Source: Pseudomonas sp. P5_109 (GTDB lineage: Bacteria; Pseudomonadota; Gammaproteobacteria; Pseudomonadales; Pseudomonadaceae). From it: a stretch of DNA of 64,000 nt. Numbering within the stretch: the first letter of the stretch is position 1; each line of letters begins with the position of its first letter. The position numbers were made by a program, and so were the translations under genes. The stretch covers positions 2,548,501 to 2,612,500 of the forward strand of contig NZ_CP125380.1 in assembly GCF_034009455.1 (NCBI RefSeq). Reading direction: 5' to 3'. The notes below the pieces were generated by a model. That model was given only the letters and a program-made list of their open reading frames with translations, had not been told where the DNA came from and ran no database searches. Below, piece after piece: positions 8,603-20,539 of this stretch.

Positions 8603-9919
8603 TCAACGATTGACCAGCTTGGCCGGCAGGGCGATCACCAGGAAGCTGCTGAGAATCAGGCAGCCGGCGAAGAACCACAGTGCGCCGGCGCTGCTGCCGG
8701 TGACGTCGATGGCCACGCCCATCAGCGAGTTGCTGACTAGCCCGGCGATGTTCGCCACCGAGCAGGCGAGGGCGAAGCCGGTGGCCGCCGCGGTGCCTTT
8801 GAGAAAGGTTGCCGGCAGGCTGAAGAACACCGGCACCGCGCCGATGATCGCCGCCGACGCAATAGCGAACAGCGCCACGGTCGCCACCACGTTGTTGACA
8901 AAGAAGGGCGCACTGGCCATGGCTGCCGCGCCCACCAGAAAGGGCACGATGATGTGCCAGCGGCGTTCGCGGTGCTTGTCGGAGCTGGCGCCGATCAACA
9001 GCATGCCCAGCAACGCGGCGATGCTCGGCAGCGCGGTGAGCACGCCGATGTGAAAGGTGTCGACGACGCCTGCGTTGCGGATGAAGGTCGGCATCCAGAA
9101 CCCCATGGCATAGGCGCTGAGCAGGATCGAGAAGTCGATGCCGCCGAGCATCCACACCTTCAGGTTGAAGAAACCGTCGCGAAAGCTGTGCTTGCTGCCG
9201 GTGGAGTCGGCGTCGTCGGCGCGCAGTTCCTGTTCCAGCAGGTTTCTCTCGTCATCATTGAGCCATTTGGCCTGGCGGTAGTTGTTCGGCAAGGCCCAGA
9301 AGGTCAGCACACCAAGCAACACACTGGGTATCGCTTCGAGGAGGAACAACCACTGCCAGCCGCGCAGGCCGCCAGCGTTATCGAAATGCCCCATGATCCA
9401 GCCGGACAGTGGGCCGCCGAGCACGCTGGACAACGGCAGGCCGATCATGAACAAAGCGATGATGCGGCCGCGGCGATAGGTCGGGAACCAGGTGGTCAGG
9501 TAGTACAGCACCCCCGGCAGAAAGCCCGCTTCGGCGGCGCCGAGCAGGAAGCGCAGAATGTAGAACTGCGTGGTGGAAGTGACGAGCATGGTGCAGGCCG
9601 AGAGCAGCCCCCAGGTGATCATGATGCGGGCGATCCAGATCTTCGCCCCGACTTTTTCCAGGACCAGATTGCTCGGAACCTCGAAAATGATATAGCCGAC
9701 GAAAAACAGACCGGCGCCCAGGCCGAAAGCCGTTTCGCTGAACTGCAGATGCTCGAGCATTTGCAGTTTGGCGAAGCCGACGTTGATCCGGTCCAGATAG
9801 GAGGCCAGATAGCAGAAGCAGAGAAAGGGAATAAGCTTCCAGGTGATCTTGCGGTAAAGCGCCTGGACTGGGTCTGCGACGGTGGTCGCAGTGGGTGTAC
9901 CTACATTTGCAGAGGGCAT
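8603..9919 (-). CDS. nicT: MFS transporter (NicT-like, anion:cation symporter family)
   Basis: A 438-aa inner-membrane major-facilitator protein with about 12 membrane segments. The N-terminal half has 'SYLDRINVGFAKLQM' after TM1 and 'TTWFPTYRRGRIIALFMIGLPLSSVLGGPLSGWIM' (about residues 128-162), typical of the ACS family that carries organic anions. The ATG at 9919 is preceded by AGGAG. Position between nicF and nicP matches the P. putida nicotinate transporter NicT. A 269-nt spacer (9920-10188) separates it from nicF; I see no gene there. Confidence 0.83.
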   Translation of the reverse strand: MPSANVGTPTATTVADPVQALYRKITWKLIPFLCFCYLASYLDRINVGFAKLQMLEHLQFSETAFGLGAGLFFVGYIIFEVPSNLVLEKVGAKIWIARIMITWGLLSACTMLVTSTTQFYILRFLLGAAEAGFLPGVLYYLTTWFPTYRRGRIIALFMIGLPLSSVLGGPLSGWIMGHFDNAGGLRGWQWLFLLEAIPSVLLGVLTFWALPNNYRQAKWLNDDERNLLEQELRADDADSTGSKHSFRDGFFNLKVWMLGGIDFSILLSAYAMGFWMPTFIRNAGVVDTFHIGVLTALPSIAALLGMLLIGASSDKHRERRWHIIVPFLVGAAAMASAPFFVNNVVATVALFAIASAAIIGAVPVFFSLPATFLKGTAAATGFALACSVANIAGLVSNSLMGVAIDVTGSSAGALWFFAGCLILSSFLVIALPAKLVNR

Positions 9920-10188
9920 GGGTGTCTCCTGGCGGTGACTTTGTGATTGTTGTTTAGCCGCGGATCAATGCTTTGGTAGCACCGGTTGGCGGCTTCCAAA
10001 GGCAGTGTCAGAAGACTGGGCAGGGTTTGATGTCGACCCTTGCTCAGTATTTGGCGACCAGTGCTCTACGGCCTGGTTCGACGGCAGATATCCTTTTCTG
10101 CCGGTTATTCGGTAAAGTCGTGAATCTGTGGAGGTTGCAGGCTTGCCCGGGAGTGCACTGTGTCAGCCCGGGAAAACCAATGGCCCTC

Positions 10189-10821
10189 TCATTTTCTGAA
10201 CTGCGTCATGGCCTCCTGTTTACTCACCACATCGCCATACTTGCTATCAATGTCGAACAGGTTGGCTTCGTGTGGTGCGGGGTGCCGATCGCCGACGCAT
10301 TCGCGAACAACGATGGTCCGGAATCCATGCTGCACGGCATCTACCGCCGTCGCGCGAATACAGCCACTGGTTGAGCAGCCCGCCAGTACCACGGTGTCGA
10401 TACCTTTGGCGCGCAGCATCGACGCCAGGCTGGTGCCAAAAAACGAGCTGGCGTATTGCTTGCTGATGACCACTTCGTCCGGGTTGGGCAGCACCGGCTC
10501 GCAGAAGGCTGCCAGTGGGTTGCCCTCGATCATGTCTTTCATCACGGGGGCTTTTTTGACCCATATACCGCCGTCGGCAAAATGCCCTGGGTGGTAGCGA
10601 ATGTTTGTATGCACTACCAGGACTTCATGTTGGCGGGCGCAGGCCAATAGTTCGACGCTCTCGGCTACAGCGCTGACCACGCCTGGCGCGTACAGCGGTG
10701 CGCCTTCTTGGGTATAGCCCTGCATGAAATCGATCATCAACAGCGCAGGCTTATTGCCAAAGCCGATGCGCTGGCCCCACACGCCCTGATAATTGGCGTC
10801 GGCACTTTGTTCTTGGCTCAT
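10189..10821 (-). CDS. nicF: maleamate amidohydrolase NicF
   Basis: Isochorismatase-fold amidase of 210 aa that hydrolyses maleamate to maleate and ammonia in the nicotinate pathway. The catalytic triad of the family is visible: Asp31 in 'LLMIDFMQGY', Lys121 in 'VVISKQYAS' and Cys154 in 'AGCSTSGCIRAT'. The ATG is preceded by AGGAG and lies 9 nt after nicE. It acts after NicD and before NicE. Confidence 0.92.
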   Translation of the reverse strand: MSQEQSADANYQGVWGQRIGFGNKPALLMIDFMQGYTQEGAPLYAPGVVSAVAESVELLACARQHEVLVVHTNIRYHPGHFADGGIWVKKAPVMKDMIEGNPLAAFCEPVLPNPDEVVISKQYASSFFGTSLASMLRAKGIDTVVLAGCSTSGCIRATAVDAVQHGFRTIVVRECVGDRHPAPHEANLFDIDSKYGDVVSKQEAMTQFRK

Positions 10822-10830
10822 GACACGCTC

Positions 10831-11586
10831 CTATTTATATGCGCCAGACAGCAGCGCGCCCGCACCCGGAACGATGGGCTCCAGGTCCAGTGCCTTGAGC
10901 ATGGCGTAGGTGGTGGCGATGGCTGCGGTGAGTACCGGTTTGCCGGTTTCGGCCTCGACTTGCGAGACCACTCCCAGCGATTGCATCTGCACGCAGGCCG
11001 ACAGGACGATCACATCCACGCCTTCAAGGTTCATGTCGCGCACAATGGCGGGCAGGTTGGCCGGGTCGTGGCGGGCGACGGCCAGGTTGTCGGGAATTTC
11101 CAGGGCGCGCCAGTCCACCACCTCGAAACCTTCTTCGCGAATGTAATCCACTACCAGCTCGGTCAGCGGCTTCATGTACGGCGCGACAATGGCAATGCGT
11201 TTGGCGCCCATTACTTTCAAGCCTTCGATCAAGGCGCCGGCGCTGGTGATGACCGGCGCATTGGCGTCGTTGTCGGCGGTGGCCTTGCGCAGCCGCTGTT
11301 CGGACTGGCGATGATAACCCAGGCCCATGGCCATGATCGCCACCAGGCAGGCATAGCCCAGCACGTCGACCTTGGCGTCAGACAGCTCGACCGCGCAGCG
11401 ATCGGATTCGCCATCCATTGCCGCCAGCTCTTCCTTGCGCACCTGCTTCATGCGCATGCGGCTGGAATGAAAGGTGAAACGTTCGGGGCGGATCAATTGG
11501 CGTGCTGCCAGCATCGCCGGAATCTCGGTTTCCATGGTGGTGTTGGAACTTGGCACAATCTGGCCGATACGATAAGGCTTGATCAC
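10831..11586 (-). CDS. nicE: maleate cis-trans isomerase NicE
   Basis: Asp/Glu-racemase-fold maleate isomerase, 251 aa, converting maleate to fumarate, the last step of the nic pathway. With the GTG start at 11586 the two catalytic cysteines fall at Cys80 ('GYACLVA') and Cys198 ('LSACVQMQ'), the positions I recall for characterised maleate isomerases. The GTG is preceded by AAGGAGA at suitable spacing; the upstream in-frame TTG at 11604 would include the ribosome site itself and is rejected. Confidence 0.92.
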   Translation of the reverse strand: MIKPYRIGQIVPSSNTTMETEIPAMLAARQLIRPERFTFHSSRMRMKQVRKEELAAMDGESDRCAVELSDAKVDVLGYACLVAIMAMGLGYHRQSEQRLRKATADNDANAPVITSAGALIEGLKVMGAKRIAIVAPYMKPLTELVVDYIREEGFEVVDWRALEIPDNLAVARHDPANLPAIVRDMNLEGVDVIVLSACVQMQSLGVVSQVEAETGKPVLTAAIATTYAMLKALDLEPIVPGAGALLSGAYK

Positions 11587-11616
11587 AAGCTGTCTCCTTT
11601 GCAACGTGCGTTGAAT

Positions 11617-13724
<2,108 letters not shown>

Positions 13725-13817
13725 CTAAGTAACCATTATTTAGCGGGGTTGTGTTGCTTTGTAACGTTTGAGACTTTCTCTTTAGGCGTCTGTCAATTTA
13801 ATGTTTTATCGTTAATA

Positions 13818-13831
13818 AATAGCGTATACAC
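13818..13831. promoter_or_regulatory. candidate NicR box upstream of nicX
   Basis: AATAGCGTATACAC, the exact reverse complement of the box at 13648-13661, ending 95 nt upstream of the nicX ATG. The core GTATAC is itself palindromic. Confidence 0.55.
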
Positions 13832-13926
13832 TTCAAATTCGTGCGGGTGCCAAGCTCGCCGCCTTGCTTTGGTGCGCAGGGTGCGAGGCGTCGAACGAAC
13901 TCAACAGGTTAAGAGGAAGACAAGAC

Positions 13927-14979
13927 ATGCCGGTAAGCGATTGCGAACTGACCCAGATGTTTGAACACGTGTTGAAACTGTCGAAAGTGGACTCGACTCA
14001 AAGCGTCGCGGTACTGAAAAGCCACTACTCCGACGCGCGTACCGTGCGGGCGGCCATGGACGCCGCGCAGCGTCTTGGGGCCAAGGTCTATGCGGTCGAG
14101 TTGCCGTCCTTCAATCACCCTATGGCCATGGGCAATGACATGACCGCTTACTGCGGCGACACCGCGCTGACCGGCAATATCGCCGCGCAACGGGCGCTGG
14201 AAGCGGCGGACCTTGTGGTCGACACCATGATGTTGCTGCACTCGCCGGAGCAGGAGCAGATCCTCAAGACCGGGACGCGCATACTGCTGGCGGTTGAACC
14301 ACCGGAAGTGCTGGCGCGGATGCTGCCTACGCTGGCGGACAAAGAGCGGGTGATGGCGGCCGAGAAGCTGCTGAAGCAGGCGCGCTCGATCCACGTGAAG
14401 TCCAGGGCCGGCAGTGATTTCAAGGCGTTGCTCGGGCAATACCCTGCGGTCACCGAGTACGGTTTTGCCGATGAGCCTGGGCGTTGGGATCACTGGCCCA
14501 GCGGTTTTCTATTCTCCTGGCCAAACGAGGAAACCGCCGAAGGCGTACTGGTGATCGACGTCGGCGATATCCTGTTGCCGTTCAAGAATTACTCGCGAGA
14601 GAAGATCACCCTGGAAATCGAAAAGGGCTTCATTACCTCGATCCATGGTGGTTTCGAGGCCGAATACCTGCGCGACTACATGAAGTACTTCAACGACCCC
14701 GAGGTGTACGGCATCTCCCATATTGGCTGGGGTTTGCAACCGCGTGCGCAGTGGACCGCCATGGGCTTGCATGACAAAAACGACGGCATGTGCATGGATG
14801 CCCGGGCGTTCTACGGTAACTTCCTGTTCTCCACCGGGCCCAATACCGAGGTTGGCGGTACCCGAAAAACCCCGTGTCACCTGGACATCCCGCTACGCCA
14901 TTGCGATATCTACCTCGATGATCAGGCGGTGGTCCTGGGTGGTGATGTGGTAGCGCCGCAGGCCTCTATCGCGCGGTGA
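13927..14979 (+). CDS. nicX: 2,5-dihydroxypyridine 5,6-dioxygenase NicX
   Basis: Non-heme Fe(II) ring-opening dioxygenase, 350 aa, converting 2,5-dihydroxypyridine to N-formylmaleamate. With the ATG at 13927 (preceded by AGGAAG) the iron ligands fall at His265 ('GISHIGWG'), His318 and Asp320 ('CHLDIP'), the P. putida numbering, so the upstream in-frame start at 13864 is rejected. The gene is divergent from nicC across a 346-bp regulatory region with two mirror-image operator candidates, and it precedes nicR. Confidence 0.95.
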   Translation: MPVSDCELTQMFEHVLKLSKVDSTQSVAVLKSHYSDARTVRAAMDAAQRLGAKVYAVELPSFNHPMAMGNDMTAYCGDTALTGNIAAQRALEAADLVVDTMMLLHSPEQEQILKTGTRILLAVEPPEVLARMLPTLADKERVMAAEKLLKQARSIHVKSRAGSDFKALLGQYPAVTEYGFADEPGRWDHWPSGFLFSWPNEETAEGVLVIDVGDILLPFKNYSREKITLEIEKGFITSIHGGFEAEYLRDYMKYFNDPEVYGISHIGWGLQPRAQWTAMGLHDKNDGMCMDARAFYGNFLFSTGPNTEVGGTRKTPCHLDIPLRHCDIYLDDQAVVLGGDVVAPQASIAR

Positions 14980-15085
14980 TATAAAAGAGGGGGGCACGGG
15001 ACAGTGACCCACCACGATTGAGTTACCTTGATCCCCCTCGCAGGTTAATGTAAACGCCACTTACTTTTTTTTGATAGAGCTCGCC

Positions 15086-15550
15086 GTGCCGGATACGACA
15101 GACAACACCCCACAGACAACCGCTCCCTATGCCTTTTCCGAGCAGGTCGGTCATTTGCTGCGCAAGGCTTACCAGCGCAATATGGCGATCTTCCAGCAGA
15201 ACGTCGACGATTCGCAGCTGACCGCCGTGCAGTTCATTACGCTGTGCGCCGTGCGTGATGGCGGGCCGAGCTCATTGACCGAGCTGGTCAAGGCCACTGC
15301 GGTGGATCAGGCAACCATTCGAGGCATCGTCGAGCGGCTCAAGGCGCGCGACCTGATCACCCTGGAGCCAGACCCTCAAGATCGGCGCAAAGTCATCGTT
15401 GGCCTGTCCGACAGTGGCCATCAATTAGTGCGTGACACCGTGCCTCATGCTGCCCGCGTCAGCGAACTGACCATGGGTAACCTCAACCCGGCCGAGCGCG
15501 TCGCGATCCTGTATCTGCTGCGCAAGATGATCGATGACGCCAACGATTGA
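15086..15550 (+). CDS. nicR: MarR-family repressor NicR
   Basis: A 154-aa MarR-type winged-helix repressor. 'LTELVKATAVDQATIRGIVERLKARDLITLEPDPQDRRKVIVGLSDSGHQL' (middle of the protein) is the HTH, recognition helix and wing. The start is uncertain: GTG at 15086 has a weak AGAG at useful spacing, while TTG at 15071 has none; no ATG is available. It lies between nicX and nicA as in P. putida, where NicR represses the nicC and nicX promoters and is released by 6-hydroxynicotinate. Confidence 0.85.
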   Translation: MPDTTDNTPQTTAPYAFSEQVGHLLRKAYQRNMAIFQQNVDDSQLTAVQFITLCAVRDGGPSSLTELVKATAVDQATIRGIVERLKARDLITLEPDPQDRRKVIVGLSDSGHQLVRDTVPHAARVSELTMGNLNPAERVAILYLLRKMIDDAND

Positions 15551-15592
15551 CGAGTAAGAAACCGTCCCTGGCATTTTTCTTGCGTCTGATTC

Positions 15593-15610
15593 ATGAAGTG
15601 GATACTTCAT
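15593..15610. promoter_or_regulatory. palindrome upstream of nicA, candidate NicS operator
   Basis: ATGAAGTGGATACTTCAT: perfect 7-bp arms around GGAT, in the 257-bp nicR-nicA gap. NicS (TetR family) is known to control nicAB in P. putida, and TetR proteins bind palindromes of this size. A related AT-rich half-site, TGATTACTT, lies near 15745. Confidence 0.45.
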
Positions 15611-15807
15611 TAAAAAAATGTAGTCAGGGGTAACGTGAGGAATCGGATAACCATCCCCCTCATCAAGCTCTAGAACCCGCATGGCACTGCGCAGGATCTG
15701 CGCAGCCTGCGCATGCGGTACCGATCACGCCTTTTTCATGTAGTGATTACTTAATAAAAAGCCGCACCTCATCAAGAGAGCGAGCGGTAACACCTGGAGA
15801 GTGCGAC

Positions 15808-16296
15808 ATGAGTGAGCAAGCACTGGCGCCGGAAAAGACCGTGACGCTTCACGTCAATGGCCAGACCACTACGGTCTGTGCCATGGCCGACACATCGCTG
15901 TTGCTGGTGCTGCGCAATGATTTACAGCTCAACGGCCCGAAATACGGTTGTGGCCTGGGCGAGTGCGGTGCCTGCACGGTGATCATCGATGGTGTTGCGG
16001 CGCGGGCTTGCGTGTTCCCGTTGTCCGGTGCCGAGGGACGGGAAATCACCACCCTCGAAGGCATTGGCAGCCGAGAGCATCCGCACCCGGTGCAGCAGGC
16101 TTTCATTGAGGAGCAGGCGGCGCAGTGTGGCTACTGCATGAACGGCATGATCATGACGGCCAAGGCCTTGCTCGACCGAAATCCGCACCCCAGCGAGGCG
16201 CAGATTCGCAATGAGTTGTCGGCCAATCTCTGCCGCTGCGGCACCCATATCGAAATTCTTCGTGCGGTACTGCGTGCCGCCCGTCAAAAGTCTTGA
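15808..16296 (+). CDS. nicA: nicotinate dehydrogenase subunit A (2Fe-2S subunit)
   Basis: Small iron-sulfur subunit, 162 aa, of the nicotinate hydroxylase that makes 6-hydroxynicotinate. Two [2Fe-2S] clusters are visible: plant-ferredoxin type Cys48, Cys53, Cys56, Cys68 and the second domain Cys107, Cys110, Cys142, Cys144. Electrons pass from the molybdenum site of NicB through these clusters to the NicB hemes. It is followed directly by nicB, whose first codons lie at the nicA stop. Confidence 0.94.
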   Translation: MSEQALAPEKTVTLHVNGQTTTVCAMADTSLLLVLRNDLQLNGPKYGCGLGECGACTVIIDGVAARACVFPLSGAEGREITTLEGIGSREHPHPVQQAFIEEQAAQCGYCMNGMIMTAKALLDRNPHPSEAQIRNELSANLCRCGTHIEILRAVLRAARQKS

Positions 16297-16304
16297 ACGG
16301 ATTG

Positions 16305-19300
16305 ATGACCATGACCCATGCAACGCTCACCCGTGCTCAGCTGTTGACCAAGTCCGGCGTCTTGTTGATCGTCGATCAGATCCAGCCACCGTCCGGTCCT
16401 GTGGCCAAAGGTGGCGTACCCGTGATCAAACCCCAGGAGCTGGCGTTGTTCATTGCGGTCAACGACGACGGCAAGGTCTATGGGTTCAACGGCCACGTGG
16501 ATCTGGGCACCGGTATCCGTACTTCGCTGGCACAAATCGTCGCTGAAGAGCTGGACCTGGCGCTGGATCAAGTCTGTATGGTCCTTGGCGATACCGACAG
16601 CGCACCGAACCAGGGCGCAACCATCGCCAGTGCGACCATCCAGATTTCGGCCATCCCCTTGCGTAACGCGGCGGCTGAAGCCCGGCGATTTTTGCTGGCA
16701 CGGGCGGCCCGGCGTTTTGCCGTTGCAGCTGACACCTTACGGATAAACAGCGGGGTAGTTAGCAGCGAAGACGGTCGCCAGCTCACGTTTGCCGAACTGG
16801 TGGAGGGCGAGCGTGACCAGTTGACGATTTCCGGCGATGCGCCGCTCAAGCGTCTGGAAGATTATCGGCTGGTGGGCAAGGGCGCAGCGCGGGTGGACAT
16901 TCCCGGTAAAGCCACCGGTGAGCTGACTTACGTGCATGACATGCGGCTGCCGGACATGCTGCATGGCCGGGTGATTCGCCCGCCTTATGCCGGGCTCGAC
17001 AGCGGTGATTTCGTCGGCAACAGCCTGCTGGAAGTAGACGAGTCCTCCATCGCGCACATTCCCGGCATCGTGCGGGTGGTGGTGATTCGCGATTTTGTCG
17101 GCGTGGTAGCCATGCGTGAAGAGCAGGCCGCGAAAGCCGCCCAGGCACTGAAAGTCACCTGGAAAGCCTGGAACCACAAATTGCCGAACATGGATGACAT
17201 CGCGCAGGCCATTCGCGACAACCCCAGGGTGCAGCGCGTCGTGCTGGACAAGGGCAATGTTGATCAAGCCTTGGAGCAGGCTAGCGAGCGCATGGCCCGC
17301 ACCTACCTGTGGCCGTATCAGCTTCACGCCTCCATCGGTCCTTCCTGCGGGCTGGCGGACTATCAAGAGGACGGCATTCGCGTCTGGTCCGGCACGCAAA
17401 ACCCGCATTTACTGCGCGCTGACCTGGCATGGCTGCTGGAGTATCCGGAAGAGCGGATCGAGATCATCCGCATGGAAGCGGCAGGTTGTTACGGGCGTAA
17501 TTGCGCCGACGACGTGTGCGCCGATGCGGTGTTGCTGTCCCGGGCCGTCGGCGTGCCGGTACGGGTGCAACTGACCCGCGAGCAAGAGCACGTATGGGAG
17601 CCCAAGGGCACGGCGCAACTGATGGAGGTCGATGGAGGCATCAATGTCGATGGCGGGGTGGCCGGTTACGATTTTCAGACCAGCTACCCGTCCAATGGTG
17701 CACCGACCCTGGCACTGCTGCTGACGGGGCGCGTCGAACCGGTGGCGGCGATGTTCGAAATGGGCGACCGCACCTCGATCCCTCCGTATGATTTTGAACA
17801 CATGCGCGTGAGCGTAAACGACATGACGCCCATTGTTCGGGCTTCGTGGATGCGGGGCGTGTCGGCGCTGCCCAATACCTTCGCCCATGAGTCGTATATC
17901 GATGAATTGGCCTTTGCCGCGGGTGTCGACCCCATCGAGTACCGTTTGCGTTATCTGAATGATGAGCGCGCCTCGGATCTGGTCAAAGCCACTGCTGCCC
18001 GCGCCGAATGGACACCGCGTACGCAGCCGATGCAAATCCCGGAGCAAGACAACATCCTGCGCGGCCGGGGTTTTGCCTATGCCCGTTACATTCACAGCAA
18101 ATTTCCAGGCTTCGGCGCGGCGTGGGCGGCGTGGGTCGCGGACGTGGCGGTGGACAAGCGCAGCGGCGAAGTGTCAGTCACCCGCGTGGTGATCGGTCAT
18201 GACGCCGGGATGATGATCAATCCGACCGGTGTTCAGCATCAGATTCACGGCAATGTGATTCAGTCCACCAGTCGCGTGCTCAAGGAGCGCGTGACCTTTG
18301 AAGAGTCCGCCGTTGCCAGCAAGGAATGGGGCGGTTACCCGATCCTGACATTCCCCCAGGTGCCGGAAATCGATGTGCTGATGATGCCGCGCCAGAACGA
18401 AGCACCCATGGGGGCGGGTGAGTCGGCGGCAGTGCCGAGCGCGGCAGCGATAGCCAATGCGATCTACGACGCCACCGGGATTCGCTTTCGTGAACTACCG
18501 ATCACCGCTGAGCGTGTGCTGGCCGCGCTCAAAGGATCGGCGGACGAAGCGAATGCCAATCCCCCTGATTCGCCAAAGGCCAAGCGCTCGAAATGGTTGT
18601 TTGGCTCATTGTTCGCAGCGTTCGGCGCGATACTTGGCGTGGCTGCCACGGCTTTGCCCTGGCGCGCGGAAATCGCACCGATCACGCCACCCGGCGCGGG
18701 CACCTGGTCTGCGGCGACGCTGGAGCGAGGGCGTTTGCTGGCGGCAGTCGGTGATTGCGCGGTGTGCCACACAGCGCCAGGCGGCGCGACCAATGCTGGC
18801 GGGTTGGCAATGCAGACGCCTTTCGGAACGCTGTACAGCAGCAACATCACACCTGACCCGAAAACCGGAATTGGCAGTTGGTCCTATCCCGCGTTCGAGC
18901 GGGCCATGCGCGATGGCATCAGTCGCGATGGCAAGAATCTGTATCCGGCATTTCCTTACACGGCCTTCCGAAATATCAACGACGCCGATATGCAGGCGCT
19001 GTACGCGTACCTGATGTCACAGGCCCCGGTGAGCCAGCCAGCCAAGGTCAACGACATGCAGTTCCCATTCAACATGCGGCCACTGATGGCGGGTTGGAAC
19101 GCGTTGTTCCTGCGCAAGGGTGAAATCCAGGTGCAGCCGCAACGCAGTGAGCAGTGGAATCGCGGCGCCTACCTGGTCAATGGACTGGGTCACTGCGCGG
19201 CCTGTCATTCACCGCGCAACCTGATGGGCGCGGAGAAGGGCGGTAAAAATTTCCTGGCGGGCGGCATGGTCGATGGCTGGGAAGCACCTGCGCTCAATGG

Positions 19301-19880
19301 CTTATCCAAATCGCCTACGCCGTGGACTGAAGATCAATTGTTCACCTACCTGAGCAGTGGTTATTCCGATGCCCACGGTGTCGCGGCGGGCCCCATGGGG
19401 CCAGTGGTTAGCGAATTGGCGAAGCTGCCCAAAGCAGACATACGGGCGATGGCGGTGTACCTGGCGTCGCTCGATGGCACGGCGCAAGCACAGACTCGCT
19501 CAAGCACACAAACCGTAGCGCAACCCAGTGTCACCGCAGTGTCGTTGAGCAATGGTCGGCGGGTGTTTGAAGGTTCCTGCCAAGGCTGTCACGCCGATGG
19601 TCTTGGGCCGAAACTGTTTGGTGTCAGTCCCTCGTTGGCGACTAATACCAACCTTCACAGTACGCTGCCAGACAACCTGCTGAAGGTCATTTTGCAAGGC
19701 ATCTCCAATCCGGCGACGCCGGACCTTGGTTATATGCCAGGCTTCAAGGACAGCCTGTCCAACAGGCAAATCGCCGAACTGACGGCATACCTGCGCAATC
19801 GCTTCGCCTCAGCTGAACCTGCGTGGCAAGGGCTGGAGCAGAAGGTCGCGCACTTGCGGGCCAATCCCGGAACTCATTGA
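16305..19880 (+). CDS. nicB: nicotinate dehydrogenase subunit B (molybdopterin plus three cytochrome c domains)
   Basis: Large fused subunit of about 1,190 aa. Residues 1 to about 750 form the xanthine-dehydrogenase-like molybdenum domain, with 'GHVDLGTGIRT' near the N-terminus, 'RASWMRGVSALPNTFA' midway and 'APMGAGESAAVP' at the end. A membrane helix follows near residue 770 ('LFGSLFAAFGAILGVAATAL'). Then come three c-type heme sites: CAVCH (about 818), CAACH (about 963) and CQGCH (about 1092). The hemes let it pass electrons to the respiratory chain instead of NAD. The start is uncertain: ATG 16305 or 16311; the TTG at 16293 overlaps the nicA stop. Confidence 0.94.
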   Translation: MTMTHATLTRAQLLTKSGVLLIVDQIQPPSGPVAKGGVPVIKPQELALFIAVNDDGKVYGFNGHVDLGTGIRTSLAQIVAEELDLALDQVCMVLGDTDSAPNQGATIASATIQISAIPLRNAAAEARRFLLARAARRFAVAADTLRINSGVVSSEDGRQLTFAELVEGERDQLTISGDAPLKRLEDYRLVGKGAARVDIPGKATGELTYVHDMRLPDMLHGRVIRPPYAGLDSGDFVGNSLLEVDESSIAHIPGIVRVVVIRDFVGVVAMREEQAAKAAQALKVTWKAWNHKLPNMDDIAQAIRDNPRVQRVVLDKGNVDQALEQASERMARTYLWPYQLHASIGPSCGLADYQEDGIRVWSGTQNPHLLRADLAWLLEYPEERIEIIRMEAAGCYGRNCADDVCADAVLLSRAVGVPVRVQLTREQEHVWEPKGTAQLMEVDGGINVDGGVAGYDFQTSYPSNGAPTLALLLTGRVEPVAAMFEMGDRTSIPPYDFEHMRVSVNDMTPIVRASWMRGVSALPNTFAHESYIDELAFAAGVDPIEYRLRYLNDERASDLVKATAARAEWTPRTQPMQIPEQDNILRGRGFAYARYIHSKFPGFGAAWAAWVADVAVDKRSGEVSVTRVVIGHDAGMMINPTGVQHQIHGNVIQSTSRVLKERVTFEESAVASKEWGGYPILTFPQVPEIDVLMMPRQNEAPMGAGESAAVPSAAAIANAIYDATGIRFRELPITAERVLAALKGSADEANANPPDSPKAKRSKWLFGSLFAAFGAILGVAATALPWRAEIAPITPPGAGTWSAATLERGRLLAAVGDCAVCHTAPGGATNAGGLAMQTPFGTLYSSNITPDPKTGIGSWSYPAFERAMRDGISRDGKNLYPAFPYTAFRNINDADMQALYAYLMSQAPVSQPAKVNDMQFPFNMRPLMAGWNALFLRKGEIQVQPQRSEQWNRGAYLVNGLGHCAACHSPRNLMGAEKGGKNFLAGGMVDGWEAPALNGLSKSPTPWTEDQLFTYLSSGYSDAHGVAAGPMGPVVSELAKLPKADIRAMAVYLASLDGTAQAQTRSSTQTVAQPSVTAVSLSNGRRVFEGSCQGCHADGLGPKLFGVSPSLATNTNLHSTLPDNLLKVILQGISNPATPDLGYMPGFKDSLSNRQIAELTAYLRNRFASAEPAWQGLEQKVAHLRANPGTH

Positions 19881-19888
19881 TCAGAGAG

Positions 19889-20539
19889 TCACTGAGACGC
19901 AGGCAGTGTCAGCACGCCGCGCACCACCAGATCGCTGATGAACGCCAGCCAGTCCTGCTGCTGGCCTTGATCCGCCAGGTCTTGACCCAGAAATGAGGTG
20001 AGGGTGTGCCGGTTGGAGTTATAGAAGTAGCAGAGTGAAGCGATCATCAAGTAGACGTGATTGATGTCGATGTCCTGGCGAAACACCCCCTGCCGCTGAC
20101 CCGCTTCGATGATCGGTGTGATCACGCCCAGCGTGGTGCCGGACAAGCGACGAAGCTCACTGGACTGCCTGGCGTGCGTGCCCTCGTGCAGGTTTTCGAT
20201 ATTGAGGATGGCGACGAATTCCGGATGCTTTACGTAGTAATGCCAGACGAATGCTACCCGATCACGCAGGGCCTGCACGGGGTTCGAAAGGTCCGGGCGT
20301 AGCATGCTTTCGGCTTGGTTGAATGCTTCATAAGTGTGCTCAAGCACCCGTACAAAGAGGTTTTCCTTGCTGCCGAAATAGTAATAGATCATCCGGTCAT
20401 TGGACTCGGCTTCACTGGAAATCTGTTCGATCCGCCCGCCCGCATAACCATCACGGGTGAAGACCTTGACCGCGGCCTTGAGAATACGAGCCTTGGTCTG
20501 GTCGGCCTGCTGGGCTCTGATACCTGTTTTTTTGTTCAC
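19889..20539 (-). CDS. nicS: TetR-family regulator NicS
   Basis: A 216-aa TetR-type regulator: N-terminal HTH 'TKARILKAAVKVFTRDGYAGGRIEQISSEAESNDRMIYYYFGSKENLFVRVLEHTYEAF' and an all-helical ligand-binding domain. It is convergent with nicB, 8 nt apart, as in the P. putida cluster where NicS represses nicAB and senses nicotinate or 6-hydroxynicotinate. The operator is probably the palindrome upstream of nicA. Confidence 0.87.
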   Translation of the reverse strand: MNKKTGIRAQQADQTKARILKAAVKVFTRDGYAGGRIEQISSEAESNDRMIYYYFGSKENLFVRVLEHTYEAFNQAESMLRPDLSNPVQALRDRVAFVWHYYVKHPEFVAILNIENLHEGTHARQSSELRRLSGTTLGVITPIIEAGQRQGVFRQDIDINHVYLMIASLCYFYNSNRHTLTSFLGQDLADQGQQQDWLAFISDLVVRGVLTLPASQ

